Assembly (NCBI RefSeq): GCF_963678635.1 | Contig: NC_087071.1 | Coordinates: 28,011,378-28,075,377, forward strand | Source: Symsagittifera roscoffensis | Taxonomy: Eukaryota; Xenacoelomorpha; Acoela; Convolutidae | Length of the DNA: 64,000 bases | Reading direction: 5' to 3' | Shown here: one piece after another, positions 21,758 to 34,459 of the stretch | Layout: each line of letters opens with the position of its first letter | Numbering within the stretch: the first letter of the stretch is position 1 | Position numbers and translations under genes: made by a program | Notes under the pieces: generated by a model | Told to the model about the DNA's origin: nothing | Seen by the model: only the letters and a program-made list of their open reading frames with translations | Databases searched by the model: none

Positions 21758-22053
21758 CAGGGGCGGATCTAGGATTTTCTCGAGGGGGGATTTAAAAATT
21801 TCGAAAATTTTGTCGACCTTTTTTTTAGGTCGACCGAAAATTTTGAAAAAGTACTCCAAAAAAGGCATTTTTAGGCACTTTTTAGAAAATTTTAACCAAA
21901 AAATCGCGTTTTTTTTCGGCGCGCGCTCCCCTCTCAAAATTAGTATATATTTGCGCCAAAGGCGCCTTTAGAAAAATTTTTGGGTCGGTCGGCCAAAAAT
22001 GGATTTCCTAAAAAGAACCCCCCCCCCCCTCCCCCCCCCTAAATCCGCCCCTG
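21758..22053. mobile_element. hAT-type MITE, 296 bp
   Basis: It starts CAGGGGCGGATCTAGG and ends CTAAATCCGCCCCTG, terminal inverted repeats of about 16 bp with one mismatch. The flanks CAAAAGAT (21750-21757) and CAAATGAT (22054-22061) form an 8-bp target duplication with one difference. It is the same family as 20170-20558. C and G homopolymer runs sit near the two ends. Confidence 0.85.
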
Positions 22054-22333
22054 CAAATGATAATCAGTAATTTTTTCTGCTTTAAGTTGGACACTTTTCC
22101 AACTGTTGTCTAGGTTTTTTCAGCTGAATATGAAAAAATTTACTGAATCATCTCTTCAAATGATGTATCTGTCTGTTGGCTGTTTTTCAAATTCAATCCA
22201 AACTCAAATGCTAATAACTTTGAGGTGGATTAATCTCAGATTTTACTTACATTTTTAGCGAAGTCAAACCGCGAAAAAAAACTTGAGCATGAAAATTTTT
22301 TGTTAACTTTTTCTTTAAAATGATTCCTCACTT

Positions 22334-22543
22334 AAGGGGCGGATCTAGGCTTTTCTTGAGGGAGTGGGAGGAGGTTTCGCTACATTAGAATATACATAAA
22401 TATATATATATGCGCCAACGGAGCCTTTGAAAAAATTAGGGTCGGTCAGCAAAAAATGGAAGTCTTAAAGTAGTTCCGCAAGGGGGATCTTTTGGGGCGA
22501 CAGGAGGTCGAATCTCTGAGAGTAGAGGGGGCATCCGTTCCCG
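22334..22543. mobile_element. hAT-type MITE, degraded copy
   Basis: The left end reads AAGGGGCGGATCTAGG and the interior has GGGTCGGTCAGCAAAAAATG and GGCGACAGGAGGTCGAAT, as in the other family members. The right end is mutated (ATCCGTTCCCG) and no target duplication is evident. It is an older copy of the same MITE. Confidence 0.65.
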
Positions 22544-23762
22544 CTAAATCAGCTCATGCCTCACATGGTTGTTTTGTTTGGTAACATAACCTATCTTTAC
22601 TAACATTGACACAATTGAAATTGTCCAAACTTTGTGTAATTTTAAGTACCAATATTGACGCTTTTGGATCGCTTGTTTTTTTGTCTTGGTTTTCAGGAAA
22701 AAATACCCAAGCTCGACTTGGATTTTTTTTGGTTTGACTTATTTTCATGTGCTAAAAAGAAACTTAATTCAATAAGCTCCCTTGAGTTTAATCGCACTTC
22801 AGCTTTTTGTTGGCTATACCGATATTTGAAAGGTCAATTCGAAAATTTTAACGTGCAATTTTTGCAAAATTTTTAATTTGAGGTTCAAGAAGTAAGTAAG
22901 TTATTGCTGGTAAGTTTGTCATTCCAACTCAGAGAGACAAAATTTCCGTTATGAAGAGCATAGCCGTGCGTTTTCAAGTTAGTTATGAAATGAAGCTGCG
23001 GACAAGCTAAATCAGTGAACAGTCAAATTTAAACGTATTCGAGTTTATCGTTTGTTATAAATCGACATCCCAGATATGCTCAGAAACACCACTTTCATTG
23101 TATAGTAAGAAAGTTACTAGTTATTTACCGTTCGGATTTTCATTCAAATTTCAGCTTCTAGCTTTTTATACTCCATTATTAGAAAGATAAGTGTTTCGGA
23201 CTAATCAATCATCATCCATAACAAAGCCCTAATTGACCAGTTTTAGAGGATTTGAAATTTTAAGAAAAAAAGTAATGTCTTCTTAACTTTGTATTTTTCA
23301 TTTATTCTTTTCTATCTATTGAGTTCAAGGAAATCAGAGTGGGATTCAGATCAAGTTTAGACTGAAAATTTGTACGAATATATCTGACACGAAAGTAGAC
23401 TCTCATGCACTTTCCCACCCTCCTTGGAACGAAACTTGGCATAGTTAGCAAACTTAATTTCGAAAAGGATTGTTTTTCATACTTTACATCGTACCATCAC
23501 AGTTTTAGCCATGGTACCTCGTATAACTACTTTAATGATTTAAAAGACGAAAAGAGCCCGAAAATAGATAGCATGATAATCATACGGTGCACTTAATCAA
23601 GAACAATTTTATGAGATATTCACAAGCTCTAATCGAGCAGTTCTTAGGTGACATCTTATTTGGATTTAATAAAAAGTAGAGAGAGTGAACATGGGTATCA
23701 GTTTGGATGTTTTGGTCATGAAATTAAAAATTGTCAACTAATGGTATATGCCACCCACCAAA
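22544..23762. other. Gene-free stretch
   Basis: AT-rich sequence with no recognisable exon, RNA gene or transposon end. Confidence 0.35.
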
Positions 23763-23770
23763 GCTTGATA

Positions 23771-24393
23771 CATACTTGTCAACGGGCCGGGCCGGGCCAG
23801 GCCGGGCCGAGGTTTTCACTTTTGTCAACGGGCTCCAACGGGCCTTACTTTTATTGACTAACCAATGTTGTTTCAGCGCGCACTGCACAAATGGGTACAA
23901 GAACAAATATGTCAGTTAAAACCAAATGCAGACGAAGAACCATCTGTTACCTGACGCCGAGTAGAGCCAACAATTCCAACTCAACAACAAGATTTTTTTT
24001 CTGATATGCGCGAAACTTTTGCTGAAGATCAGTCAATTCCTGTGGTCGAGATAGCATATGACGAGCGGGCTTTGCGCATTTCCGGTACAGAAGAGATAGA
24101 AGTAAACAAGTCTCTCTCAATTGCAGTTGCAGATTGTGATGTTCTTCAATTTTGGAGAAAAAACTCTGACAAGCTTATTACTCTGACAAGTTTTACTTTA
24201 TAATTAAGTAAAACAATTAATTAAAATTGTTTTGAAACAACTTTGTTTTTTTTTACCAAAAAAGCAGCAACGGGCCCCAACGGCCCGATATTTAAAAACA
24301 TCTCTGTTTATTGGGCCGCCAACGGGCTTGACTTGAATTATATTGGACCGGGTCGGGCCGGGCCTCAATTATGGCGGCCCGTCAACAAGTCTG
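23771..24393 (+). mobile_element. hAT transposon, internally deleted, with transposase remnant
   Basis: The ends are CATACTTGTCAACGGGCC on the left and an imperfect inverse on the right ending AACAAGTCTG. An exact 8-bp duplication GCTTGATA flanks them (23763-23770 and 24394-24401). The subterminal regions carry GGGCC clusters on both sides. Inside, 24006-24203 encodes a short frame ending VLQFWRKNSDKLITL, which resembles the C-terminal dimerisation region of hAT transposases. At 623 bp it is a deletion derivative that needs transposase supplied elsewhere. Confidence 0.85.
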
Positions 24394-24401
24394 GCTTGAT
24401 A

Positions 24402-26500
24402 CAAAATTACATGAATGATGAGAGCATTTTTAAAAATCTAATGGTTCGTTTTAAGCTAGGAAAATAGCCAGTATACTTCTTAGACTAACCTCTGAAAATT
24501 CAAAGAGATTCTGATAACTAAAAAAAATCTTTCGAGTTAAAATTGTAAAATCATTGATATTATTGGGGCATCTAGTAATTTTTCTCAGTTCAAATTAATT
24601 TTTTTTTGTTTTTAGTTTTGATAAAATAGATTGTTGTTCATCATATTTTGCTCAGCCTTTAATTGCATTTTGGCCGAAAGTTTAAACTCCAAAAACAATT
24701 GCATGAAATTTGATTTTACTCAATGAAAACAGAAGACAATCTAAGACTCAATTGATGATTTAGTTTTTCCAAATTGACCAATGTCGTAATCTGGTCAGGG
24801 AAGCTAAGATTCTGGGATCGCTCGAAAAAATCTGACAGAAGGACATTGAAACTTTTCACATGCAGTTTAAATAGCACAAAATGTGCACTAACAATTATCA
24901 GCTTGTATGACGAGGGCTTCTCAAAGATTATTCCGGGGTTTTCCGCAAAAAATTGCCGAATTAACGGGATTTTCTGCAAAAATTTACAGAAAATAATAGA
25001 CAGTATTATTGATTATTGCTCTAGTTTCCTAATGCTCTGGTTTCCTAAAGCATGCCCTGGTTTCTTGCAGTTGGGGCCAGGCACGTTATGATAGACGTTT
25101 TTATATAATACGATTCCAAGGATATTTGATTTCCTGGTAGGGCTGCTGGAAGGCTCCTGCCCAAAAGCCCAGGATTCAATTTTGCTATCTAAGTCAGTGA
25201 CAAGACGTAACATGTTTTCCCCTGGCAAGGAAACCTTGGTCATTGAAAAAAGTCAAGTTATAATAAGTAGCAAAAAATTGGAACAGACAGAAATAATTTG
25301 AAAAAGCAATTGGGCAATTTTTGCATGCAAGTTTGACTTTTTTCTTGACCTTTGAGGCTTTTTATTAAAAAAAAAAACTTCTGCCCGCAAAAATTTTCAA
25401 TTCTGTATATATCAAACTTCTGCAACTTTTCATTTTGCAGAAAACTGAGCTGTATTTTGTCCAAATTATTGTCAGTAAAATCAATTTTTGTATAGAATGA
25501 GTGTTTTCAGTATTCTGCTTCATTGAAACTCAAAAGATTTTATCAACGGATTTTGCGAAACATTTTCAACCGGCATCTTCACGCAGTTAGTTCAAATGTG
25601 CTTTTCAGTTATTTCATTGAATTGTGTGATAGGGGAGTCTAGCATCAGTAGTTATTGCTTTATAGGAGATGGAAAATTATTTCAAACGCAAGAAACAATA
25701 ATTTGGTGAAAAAAAATCGAAAACTGGTTAAAATAGGAAGACACTGCAAACAGAGCAAATAGATAGACCACCAGCAAAAATTGACTGAAGAAAAAACAGA
25801 TGAGAAAAGAAAAAGACATAAACCGGAAAAAATGCAAGTTGCTGGGGACCAACTGAAAGCAGCCCCTGAATAAAGTAAAAAATTATATGATTTTTCTGGC
25901 AAAATTTTACATAATTACCATAAGTGAACCGCCCCCCTACACACACAAACCACATACGCATACACATATACACACCAAATAGAATAAGTTAGAAAAGAAT
26001 CAAATTGATATCGCCTAAATTACTTTGGAGGGAGGAAAATAACCTGATCTTTTTTCCTTTTCGAAGCTTCGGAACTTCGCAAATCTGTTCCATTAAAAAA
26101 AATTAAAGCAAGTTCAAGCAATTTACAAAGGTTTAAGTCTTTGAACATTTTGAAAAAACTGGAACATCAAACAAAAATTATTGCAATAGATTAAGGAAAA
26201 ACGGTTCAGGGTTGACCTCCCCACAAAAAAATCGGCTATTCCTACTCTTTCATTCATAGAGTTATGTAAAAAAACTGTTCTCATACAATTTTTATACCAG
26301 TTTCATACGATTTTGATTTTTTCTGGTCTTCAAAAAATGTTTTTATCGTGTATGATAAGCACTTTTCTCTAAAATTGTTTCCCTTTTTTTTTGTATCGCA
26401 AACTAACTTCTCAAAGAACAATTTTTTTAAATACATGCATTGTTATACGTCTATAACGTAGCTCAGGCTGAAATTTTCAAATAACTATCCAAAAACCACA
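24402..26500. other. Gene-free stretch with a CA-rich microsatellite
   Basis: No exon or transposon end was recognised. A degenerate ACAC microsatellite lies at about 25938-25976. Confidence 0.35.
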
Positions 26501-26897
26501 ACTGAATGTCTATATTCAGCCACAATTAGTATAATTTGTTTTTATTAGTTCAGATAAACCTAAATTTGTAAGAAAGACTAGTCGATTTTTTGACCAGTTA
26601 ATTGTTCAAAGTATACAATTAATATAATTTTATCTATAATTGTTCTACAAAACGATATGCTGTTACTTTTTGTCTTAACTAGTATATCTGTCATCAGCTT
26701 CTGCGAAAGCGATCAATTTATAGATTATGAGGTACTGAATAAAAAAAGAAAAGTTTCTTTTTCCATGGGTTGCCACAATATACTCGAACAAATCTTACTG
26801 CACCATACTTAATAATGTAAGCTATTACTATTACAATTATTATATAAAAAACACACACAAGACTTATAAAAAACAAGAAAAGTCATTTCATAAAACT

Positions 26898-26936
26898 CTC
26901 CTAACATCAGGAGATATCCACCCAAATCCGGGACCC
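26898..26936 (+). other. 2A-like NPGP motif
   Basis: In frame with the downstream endonuclease, the sequence encodes GDIHPNPGP at the end of a Tyr/Lys-rich leader. NPGP at the end of such a motif makes ribosomes skip a peptide bond in picornaviruses and some non-LTR elements. Here the usual Glu two residues before NPG is replaced by His-Pro, so activity is uncertain. Confidence 0.6.
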
Positions 26937-29739
26937 TTCATGGAATTCATTCAAATAAAGAAAAAACTGGAAAACTACAACAACAACTTAAAAGTACTAC
27001 ATCTTAATTGTAGAAGTTTAGCTAGAAAGAGTTCAGATCTCAAACAACTTATCAAAACTTTTAAATGATAATACAATGTTTGGATTTTTCGAGACATGGT
27101 TCAATGATACAAATGACGGTAAACTATGGGTCATAGACAATGACAAACATAAGTTGTTCCGATTTGATAGAACTTATGAATCAAGTAAAAAATTGAAGGG
27201 TGGAGGGGTCATGTTACTGGTTCCTAAAAAGTTAAACCCAAAAGTAAGACATGACTTAAACAACATGCACAAAAAGTATGATAGCATCTGGATAGAATTT
27301 AAAGCCGGACTCAACAAAAACGATAGAACCACTCTATCAAACCTAGCTTACAATCCAAATAGAAACAACAAAACAGACTTCTTAGAAGATTTAGCCAAAT
27401 CAATTGACCATGCACAGTCATTTAATTCAAACCTAATTTTACTAGGAGATTGCAATCTTAAATATCTCAACGAAGACGACAAACAGTCTTTAGATACAAT
27501 TCTAATACCATATAAACTGGACGTCACTAACAAATTAACACCTACTCACTCAAAAGCACTATTTGACTACATTATCATCGACCTAGGCATAAAAGATCTA
27601 ACAAATGATTCAATAGTATTCACACCACCAATTAAGACCGACCACCAAGCAACAGCATTCATTACAGAACTTAAGCTGAACAACAACGTAAGACCAATCA
27701 AACGTAAAATATATGACAAATCCAATCACTCCAATTACAAATTCAATCAAAAACTATCAGCTTTAAATTGGAGAAGTTTCTATAGCAATAATAATCCCGA
27801 AATGAAGCTCGACATCTTCACATCTAACATTGCTGATACCATTAAAGAATGGGCCCCACAGAAGACTATTTTCATTCGCAACGACAAACCAAAAGTAAAC
27901 TACGAAGATGATAAATTTATATCCCAACTGTTTAACTCGAAAAAAGCGAACGCAAAAAATGGAATATAATAAACGATACAAGAAACTCAAAAAAATCTTC
28001 CAACCTCATTACATTACTCAAAAACTCCTTCGGCGATTTCATAACCAATAATTTACAGATGGCGAACCTGCTAAATTACAAGTTCTCAACTCTTGGATGC
28101 TTTTATGAGAAAAATTCAATAATCAGGCAAATTCAACCGACTTCTACATGCAACATTCGAAATAATAATAAATTTTCATTCCAATTCATCACATCAGCTG
28201 AATGTAAAAAAGAAATACATAATTTAGATTGTCGAAAGGCACCAGGTCCATCCAAAATTCCAGCCTGGGCATTGAAGGATGGCTGCAATGAAATATACAC
28301 ACATCTGACATTTCTATACAATGAGTTTTTGAAAAACAAGACATATCCTTGCAAGCTCAAAAAAACAATTGTCACACCAATATACAAAAAAGAAGATCCA
28401 GAACTACCAGAAAAATATAGGCCTATCTATATAACTGGGGCTCTCTCAAAAGTTTTTGAAAATTTCTTATACAAAAAAATCAACGAATATCTTATATCCC
28501 AAAAATTACTAAGTAATACCCAATTTGGGTTCAGAACATCATATTCAACAATCGACGCTATTCTTTATTGCACTGAAGCATTCAGAAAAGTAATAGACAA
28601 CAACAAAACTGTAGCATGTTCCTTACTGGATCTCTCTAGAGCATTTGATTCTATTGATCATACTTATCTTAAACAGAAACTAATGGGTTAACTATTCCGA
28701 AGAAGCTATAGAAATGGTCAATTCCTTTACCACCAACCGAAGCCAGAAAACAATTTATAACAACACCGAATGCGATTGGATTGCACTTGAGCAGGGTGTC
28801 CCACAGGGCACTGTCCTTGGCCCTTTAATATTCAATCTCTACATTAACGATCTCAACAAACAAATTGACAAAACAAGTAAAATAGTTCAATATGCGGATG
28901 ATACATAAAAAAATGATACATCTGTGAAAATAACGATCCACAAAAAGCTATTAAAGCACTCGAAGCCAATTGCAGTCTGTTGTCAAATTATTTTTAAGAA
29001 CACTCACTTCAATTGAAGGCAAAAAAAAACAGAATTCATTGTTTTCAGCAAAAAACATTCAAGGAAAAAGAATGAAAAGTATACTATAACTCTAGATGAT
29101 AAAATAATTGAGGAAAAAACCAATGTTAAATACCTAGGAGTACTTTTAGATTAGTTTCTCACATTCCAAGATGAAAACAAAAATATTCTCAGGAAAATGG
29201 CATGCGGAATAAAAACACTTCAATCAATTAAAAAGTCATTGCCAGTAAAAACAAGACTTGATAATGCATGCACTGGTAATTAGTCATTTGCATTATGCAG
29301 CAATTCTTTTAAGTGGAATATCCGCTAACCTAATGATATCTCTGGAAAAACAGTTAAGCTGGGCAAAATACGACTCATCTTCAGACTTGAAGCTAAAACA
29401 CAATATATTGCCAGTAACAATGTTTCTAGACTATAAAATATTATGTCACTTTTGGAAAATACAACATCAATTATTACCAGCCTATTATAACATTAAGTAT
29501 GATAACCACCAAATAGATATTAATACAAGAAACAAAAAATTATATTTTGGCGACAGATACAATGGGCAATACATAGAAAATTCCTTCTTTAAAAAGTCTG
29601 CCATAGTCTGGAACATACTAACAGATGATAAAGTCAACTTTAAAGACATACTAACATACTGAAAAGCAAATATAAAATTCAAGAATTATGATTTATTATT
29701 AGTTAAAGAAGACCCCTTTGTGGCAACTCATGGTAAAGT

Positions 29740-29796
29740 TTCATGGAAAAGCTTCAAGTTTATATAAAAACATTTATATATAAACCACCTTGAAGC
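29740..29796 (+). other. Stem-loop in the 3' UTR of the 26.7-29.9 kb non-LTR element
   Basis: AGCTTCAAG plus TTTATATA pairs with TATATAAA and CTTGAAGCT a short distance downstream. It follows the coding region and is a candidate recognition structure for the element's RT. Confidence 0.5.
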
Positions 29797-30259
29797 TCTG
29801 AGGTGAAAAGTAATCATCGATAATTGAAATAGATTTTGTTTTGTTTATTGTTATTGTAAATATATGTATCAAATGATGTTATAATATATTTATGAATTGA
29901 TAGAAAAAAAAAGAAAACATTTGACATACAATTGTGTTATGAAATTAATTTCGATGTGCAATTAAAGTGTTTTTTTTTGTATAACTTTTCCTAGCCTTAG
30001 ACAAAATGTTTCACTTTTTATACTCAGATCTGCGTGAACTGATAATAATTCTAGTTTTGATAGATGGCATTCAAATCATTCTAATTTTGATGGATGAGTT
30101 TCACGCAGGCATTACGTGAATGAAACTTTCGAAATGTAGGACGCTGTCATTCGAAAACTATTTTCTTTCAAACTCTTTTTTTTTCTGATTTATTAACTTC
30201 AAGAAGACTCCAAAATTAAATTTATATATTTTAGTTGTCAGTAACTACCGATCCGCAGG

Positions 30260-30540
30260 CAGGGGCGGATCTAGGATTTTCTTAAGTGGCGGGGTCTGTT
30301 TAAAAAAAAATTCGGCCAATTTTCAGAAAAAACAGGCCAAGAAAAGCGTTTTGGCAACTTTTTGCAAAATTTTGACCAAAAAAAAAATAAAAAAATGAGT
30401 TTTTTTAGGCGCGCGCTTCCCTCTGAAGTTTGTTATATTTTGATGCCCTTAGAAAAGATTTAGAGTCCGTCGGCCAAAAATTGATATCTTAAAATAGAAA
30501 AGTGGAGACCGAATCCTTGAAGTAAAGCGTCCATGCCCCT
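30260..30540. mobile_element. hAT-type MITE, diverged copy
   Basis: It begins CAGGGGCGGATCTAGG and contains GGCGCGCGCTTCCCTCT and GTCCGTCGGCCAAAAATTG, matching the copies near 20-22 kb. The right end is mutated around CCATGCCCCTAAAC and I could not define a target duplication. Confidence 0.65.
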
Positions 30541-30767
30541 AAACTAGCTGGTTTTTGCAGGTATTGACAACTGTAAAAAATTTAGTTCAGTTAATGCTTG
30601 CAAGTTTTAGAAAAAATTAGATTAAAAAAACAAAATTGTTACGTAACTGATGCTAATACTATTACAATTTGGATCAGAAATCGAAGAAACTTCACTATCA
30701 AATTGACTAAAAACTTGAATTCATTTTGAATTTTTATATTTTTTTTCAATAGAAAAATACACTTTGT

Positions 30768-31070
30768 TCACGGAGAGTCATTTTTCTGAGAATACATTTT
30801 CTCTCCCGATCGCATCCCGTGGTCACTCTCCTCGTTTATTGCTTCCAGCGGAGGAACCTCCGGAATAGCCGTCTTCTCCTCCTCCTCAAACGCCAGCTCG
30901 GCCTCTTCCTGTAACCTCAACTCCTCTTCCTCTTTTTCAAGTAGTTTTTCCAGTTTTTTGGATCTTTTCCAGTCTATAGTGCAAATGACAATGTCTGCTA
31001 TGACTAATACCAAGTGTGATATGCAACAGGTCAAATTAGCCCAAGCTGGTCCCAACTCATTGTAGAACAC
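30768..31070 (-). CDS. Multi-pass membrane protein, last exon
   Basis: On the minus strand the acceptor TTATTATCAG precedes GTG at 31070, phase 0. The exon encodes 100 residues to the stop at 30768. VFYNELGPAWANLTCC leads into a hydrophobic segment, LVLVIADIVICTI. A cytoplasmic-looking tail follows, with a charged coiled coil (KLEKLLEKEEEELRLQ) and an acidic stretch. Phase and hydrophobic character join it to the exon at 34598-34460. I do not recognise the family. Confidence 0.65.
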   Translation of the reverse strand: MFYNELGPAWANLTCCISHLVLVIADIVICTIDWKRSKKLEKLLEKEEEELRLQEEAELAFEEEEKTAIPEVPPLEAINEESDHGMRSGEKMYSQKNDSP

Positions 31071-33756
31071 CTGATAATAAACGAAAGTTCTGAATCAAAA
31101 CAAAACTTTGATTCACTGAAACGATCCTCAAGTTTATTTCAAATAAAGACGAAATTTTTTTTTGTAAATTTCAGGTTTTTTGTATTTTTTGCTCGCACAA
31201 ACTAGCACAAAGCTTGATTTTTTAAACAAACATTTGGTAAAACTGTTTTTTAACAGTTTTTATTATTTGAATTTGAGAAGGTTCAACACAATTTTTAAGT
31301 TAAATGTTTTGGATTGATTTAAACATAGCCAGAAGACAACTGGAAACCCGCATTTAAGAAAAGTGAAAACAAATCGATTTTAATGGATTTTTGTGGTCTA
31401 AACTGTTGAAAATACAATCGATTCCCACGTTACGTTCAGACAACAAAATTGGACTAAAAATGGATTGAAATCCAGTTTTTCTCGCCCAAACAAGATGCAT
31501 TATAATTCATTTGGAATCCATTATAATGGATCTTATAATAAGTAGGAAATCACATTAAAATGGATTTTTTTCCACTTTATTTTTGTTTAGCTAGTCGTGC
31601 AACATTTTCCAAAAATTTCTGCATTTATCAAGTGAGTTATGCGGACCATCTTCAATCCCGGGGGGGGGGAAGGTTTGTTGTAAATGGGCAAACGCTAGGG
31701 GGGGGGGGGGGGTAATGGAAGGGGGATTAGTCCACCTCCAACTTCATCCCACCCAAAGTTTCTAGTTCTTAACAAAAATGTTGATAGGAACAAAATTCAG
31801 TTTTTGAGTAACACGAAAAATTAGCAAAAATATCAAAGTTAGGCAGAAAGAAATTAAATTCAAAAACAAGTAACCAACGTAACCAACTTTAGTTTAAAAT
31901 GTAGAAAAGACTTTATGTGCTTTGAAATTCGCATCTCAGTAAAGTGGAAAAAAACGATTATAGTTTAGTTTCATTGTCAGTGTCCTCAAAAGTGAAAAAA
32001 AAAATGATTATAATGGATGAAAAAAGGATTTTGCTGCCTCGAAAAATAGTATTATTATAATCCATTTTTAATTGATTATAATCGATTTGTTTTCACTTTT
32101 CTGGACACTGACAAGAAAACTCAATTATAATCGATTTTTAATCATGGAACTCTAATGCTGGAAAGAGTCAATGAACATAAGGAAACCAAAAAAGACTTAC
32201 TTTTGAAAAAAAACTTTGTTTTATAGTAAAAATTATATGGTCTTCAGGCTCTTTTAGTTTCAAGACAAATTTATGATTGATATTTTTTGAATGTTCCGAC
32301 TTCCACTATTTGCTCCCAAATAGTTCGAGGTTAATGAAATAATGTCAAACTATGAGTTTTAGCCTGATAATATAGAATTTTAAAAATCAAAACTTGAGAC
32401 GTGTATGGAATTAATAAAACCAAGTAGCTGCTCAATTGCTATTCAATTTGGAACGATTCATAGAGTGGATTCATAGAAAATTGTTTCTAACACTTTCAGA
32501 ATCAAATTATACAAGGATCAATTTGTTTTCACTCAAGCCAGATTAGTGAAGTGGCGTGCGACCGTGGCGGGGCCCTTTCAGAACCAAGGAAGGATCCCCC
32601 GAGGAAAAAATCTTTTACAAATTGGTCTTAATACAAAAAAACGACCCCAAGTTTATATTTTTCTAACTTTCTTCAAAATCGGAAATTCAAGACTTCTCGG
32701 AGGGTGAAGCCCTAATTGTTTTGACTGCTTTTTGAGCACTATCGAATAGTGATAGCCTTTAAAAAACGATAACATTTTCAAAAAAAAACTTTTTTTTTCA
32801 AAGATTTTTTCGAAAGCTATCCCTCACACGCTATCTAGAGAACAAACTGATGTGTTTAGCAATAATCAAAGTATTAAATAGACCAAGTGATCTCAAACTT
32901 ATTTGAAACGATTTCAAAGACGAAATAAATCCTCGCTTACTCGTTGATAGCACGAAATATATCTTGCGTTATTTATCCTAGTTTAGGCAAAATTGCAGTC
33001 TTTAAACCTCCATATCTTTACTTAAAATGATCACAGGTGAAACATCCTTTTAAATTTGAGGGAACAATATTTTTCTGAAGGTACAAAAATTTACCAAAAG
33101 TTGCTAGATAAAAAGTCGAAGTTTGGCTGCAGAAAAAAAAACACCTCGAGCACAAAACTCCATCATTTTCTTCGAAAGTCGAAATAATGCAGCCCAAAAT
33201 TTATTTCCGGTGGAATATCCTAAAAATGAATTCCACTTTCGAAACTAAAAATTGTTTGAAAGTCGATGAACGTAGTTCAGACTCTTATGTAGCTAGCGAT
33301 GATTTTTTTTCAGCAAAAGTCTTATAACTTGTTCAGCCTCAAGTTTGTTTTCGCGGTCTGACTTTTGATTCTTCTTATGTTCACTGCCTTTACTAAAAGG
33401 AAATAAAACTCAACTATCGTTCAGCAAAAGTGTAATTGTCACAATAAAACGTGATTGACTTCTAGTTTTGAAAATTGAATTTGTTTTTCAGATTTTCCAG
33501 CGGATTATAAAATTCACTCAGTTCTGAAAAAAATTCTGATATTGTTTTTTTAAACTTTGAAAAATTTTGAATTATTTCAAAAACAGAATTCTTTGTTCTT
33601 GTACATTTTCTCTGTCTTTTTTGGCAAAAATTTTTCCTTGCGATTAGCAAGGGTGTCGCAATAAGGTACTAGACTTTTTTCCCGTGAATAACTTTGTTCC
33701 CAGATTTCGCGCGTGAGAATGTTAGACATGTTTGTATTTGCTTTATTCTAAATTCA

Positions 33757-33825
33757 AGGAGCAATTGGTAACACCAATGCTTGAGACGACAAAATCTAAG
33801 AGTTCGATTCCAGTTGAAACCTGTT
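33757..33825 (+). other. tRNA-like sequence, pseudogene or SINE head
   Basis: ATTGGTAACACCAATG resembles an A-box/D-arm region. GAGTTCGATTCCAG is a near-perfect B box about 35 nt further on. Acceptor and anticodon stems do not fold well, so this is not an intact tRNA gene. Confidence 0.35.
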
Positions 33826-34168
33826 TTTTTTTTCGACTCAAAAATTTTGGCTATTTTAAACTATCGGCTGTTTGATTATTTTTGTCGGCTTGCTTCCCGC
33901 TGAAAAGAAGGATTTTGGAAGGTTCGGCTTCTTTCTAGCAATCCGAAAGCTCCTTGTGAGAATAGAAGTAGATGTTATACCGCCTCTACTTCTGTGATTA
34001 GGTAAACTCTGAATAAAGCTATAAACATCGAAAGCTTATTTAAATAAAACACTTTGAATCGCAATTTAAATGCATTGTCTATGTTTCAAGTCTGGCTGAT
34101 ACTGATCTGGAATCATTTGAGAGACAGTGTCTTTAGGAACTATTAGTACATATAGCGTTACGAAGGGT

Positions 34169-34292
34169 AGGCGCAGAAAAATTTTAGGGTCAGTCAGCCA
34201 AAAATGGATATCTCAAAATAGTTGAAAGAGTTATCCTTTGGGTCGGCAGGAGATCGATTCACTGAAGAGGAAGTGTCCCCCCACCCATCTCT
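34169..34292. mobile_element. hAT-type MITE, right-half fragment
   Basis: GGGTCAGTCAGCCAAAAATG, then GGATATCTCAAAATAG and GGGTCGGCAGGAGATCGATT, match the right half of the MITE copies near 20-22 kb. The left end is missing. Confidence 0.6.
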
Positions 34293-34459
34293 ACTTCTGC
34301 TGCCAAAGTGCAATCATAAATGCATTATTAAGTTCGAATGCACATCTGCAGTTATCAGAGCATTTAAAGATTTTTTTCGAAAAAAAAAACGAACATAAAA
34401 TCACCAAGGGTTGTATAAGCGTCTTCACTATGTTCAGTGACTCTTAAAATATATATTAC

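Larger units (their letters stand above)
26739..29900 (+). pseudogene. Degenerate non-LTR retrotransposon with 2A-like motif, APE and RT
   Basis: An open frame from about 26739 leads to LLTSGDIHPNPGP (26898-26936) and then the endonuclease start VLHLNCRSLARKSSDL. The first part stops at 27068. Endonuclease continues at 27076-27969 with FFETWFND and LLGDCNLK. RT blocks lie at 28059-28691 (CRKAPGPSKIPAW, EKYRPIYITGALSKVFE, LLDLSRAFDSIDHTYL) and 28714-28908 (EQGVPQGTVLGPLIF, QYADDT then stop). A C-terminal block is at 29258-29662. At least five stops or frameshifts make it inactive. The 3' UTR has an AGCTTCAAG/CTTGAAGCT stem. The CR1/Jockey-level group is uncertain. Confidence 0.85.
31071..34459 (-). 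other. Intron of the membrane protein gene, with repeats
   Basis: An inverted-repeat pair, AAAAGTGAAAACAAATCGAT at about 31357 and its inverse at about 32083-32103, may bound a 0.75-kb MITE rich in TTATAATGGATT motifs. G homopolymers lie at about 31660-31712. A tRNA-like B-box sequence (33757-33825), part of the dispersed repeat (33419-33620) and half a hAT-type MITE (34169-34292) are also present. No internal exon was recognised. Confidence 0.45.
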
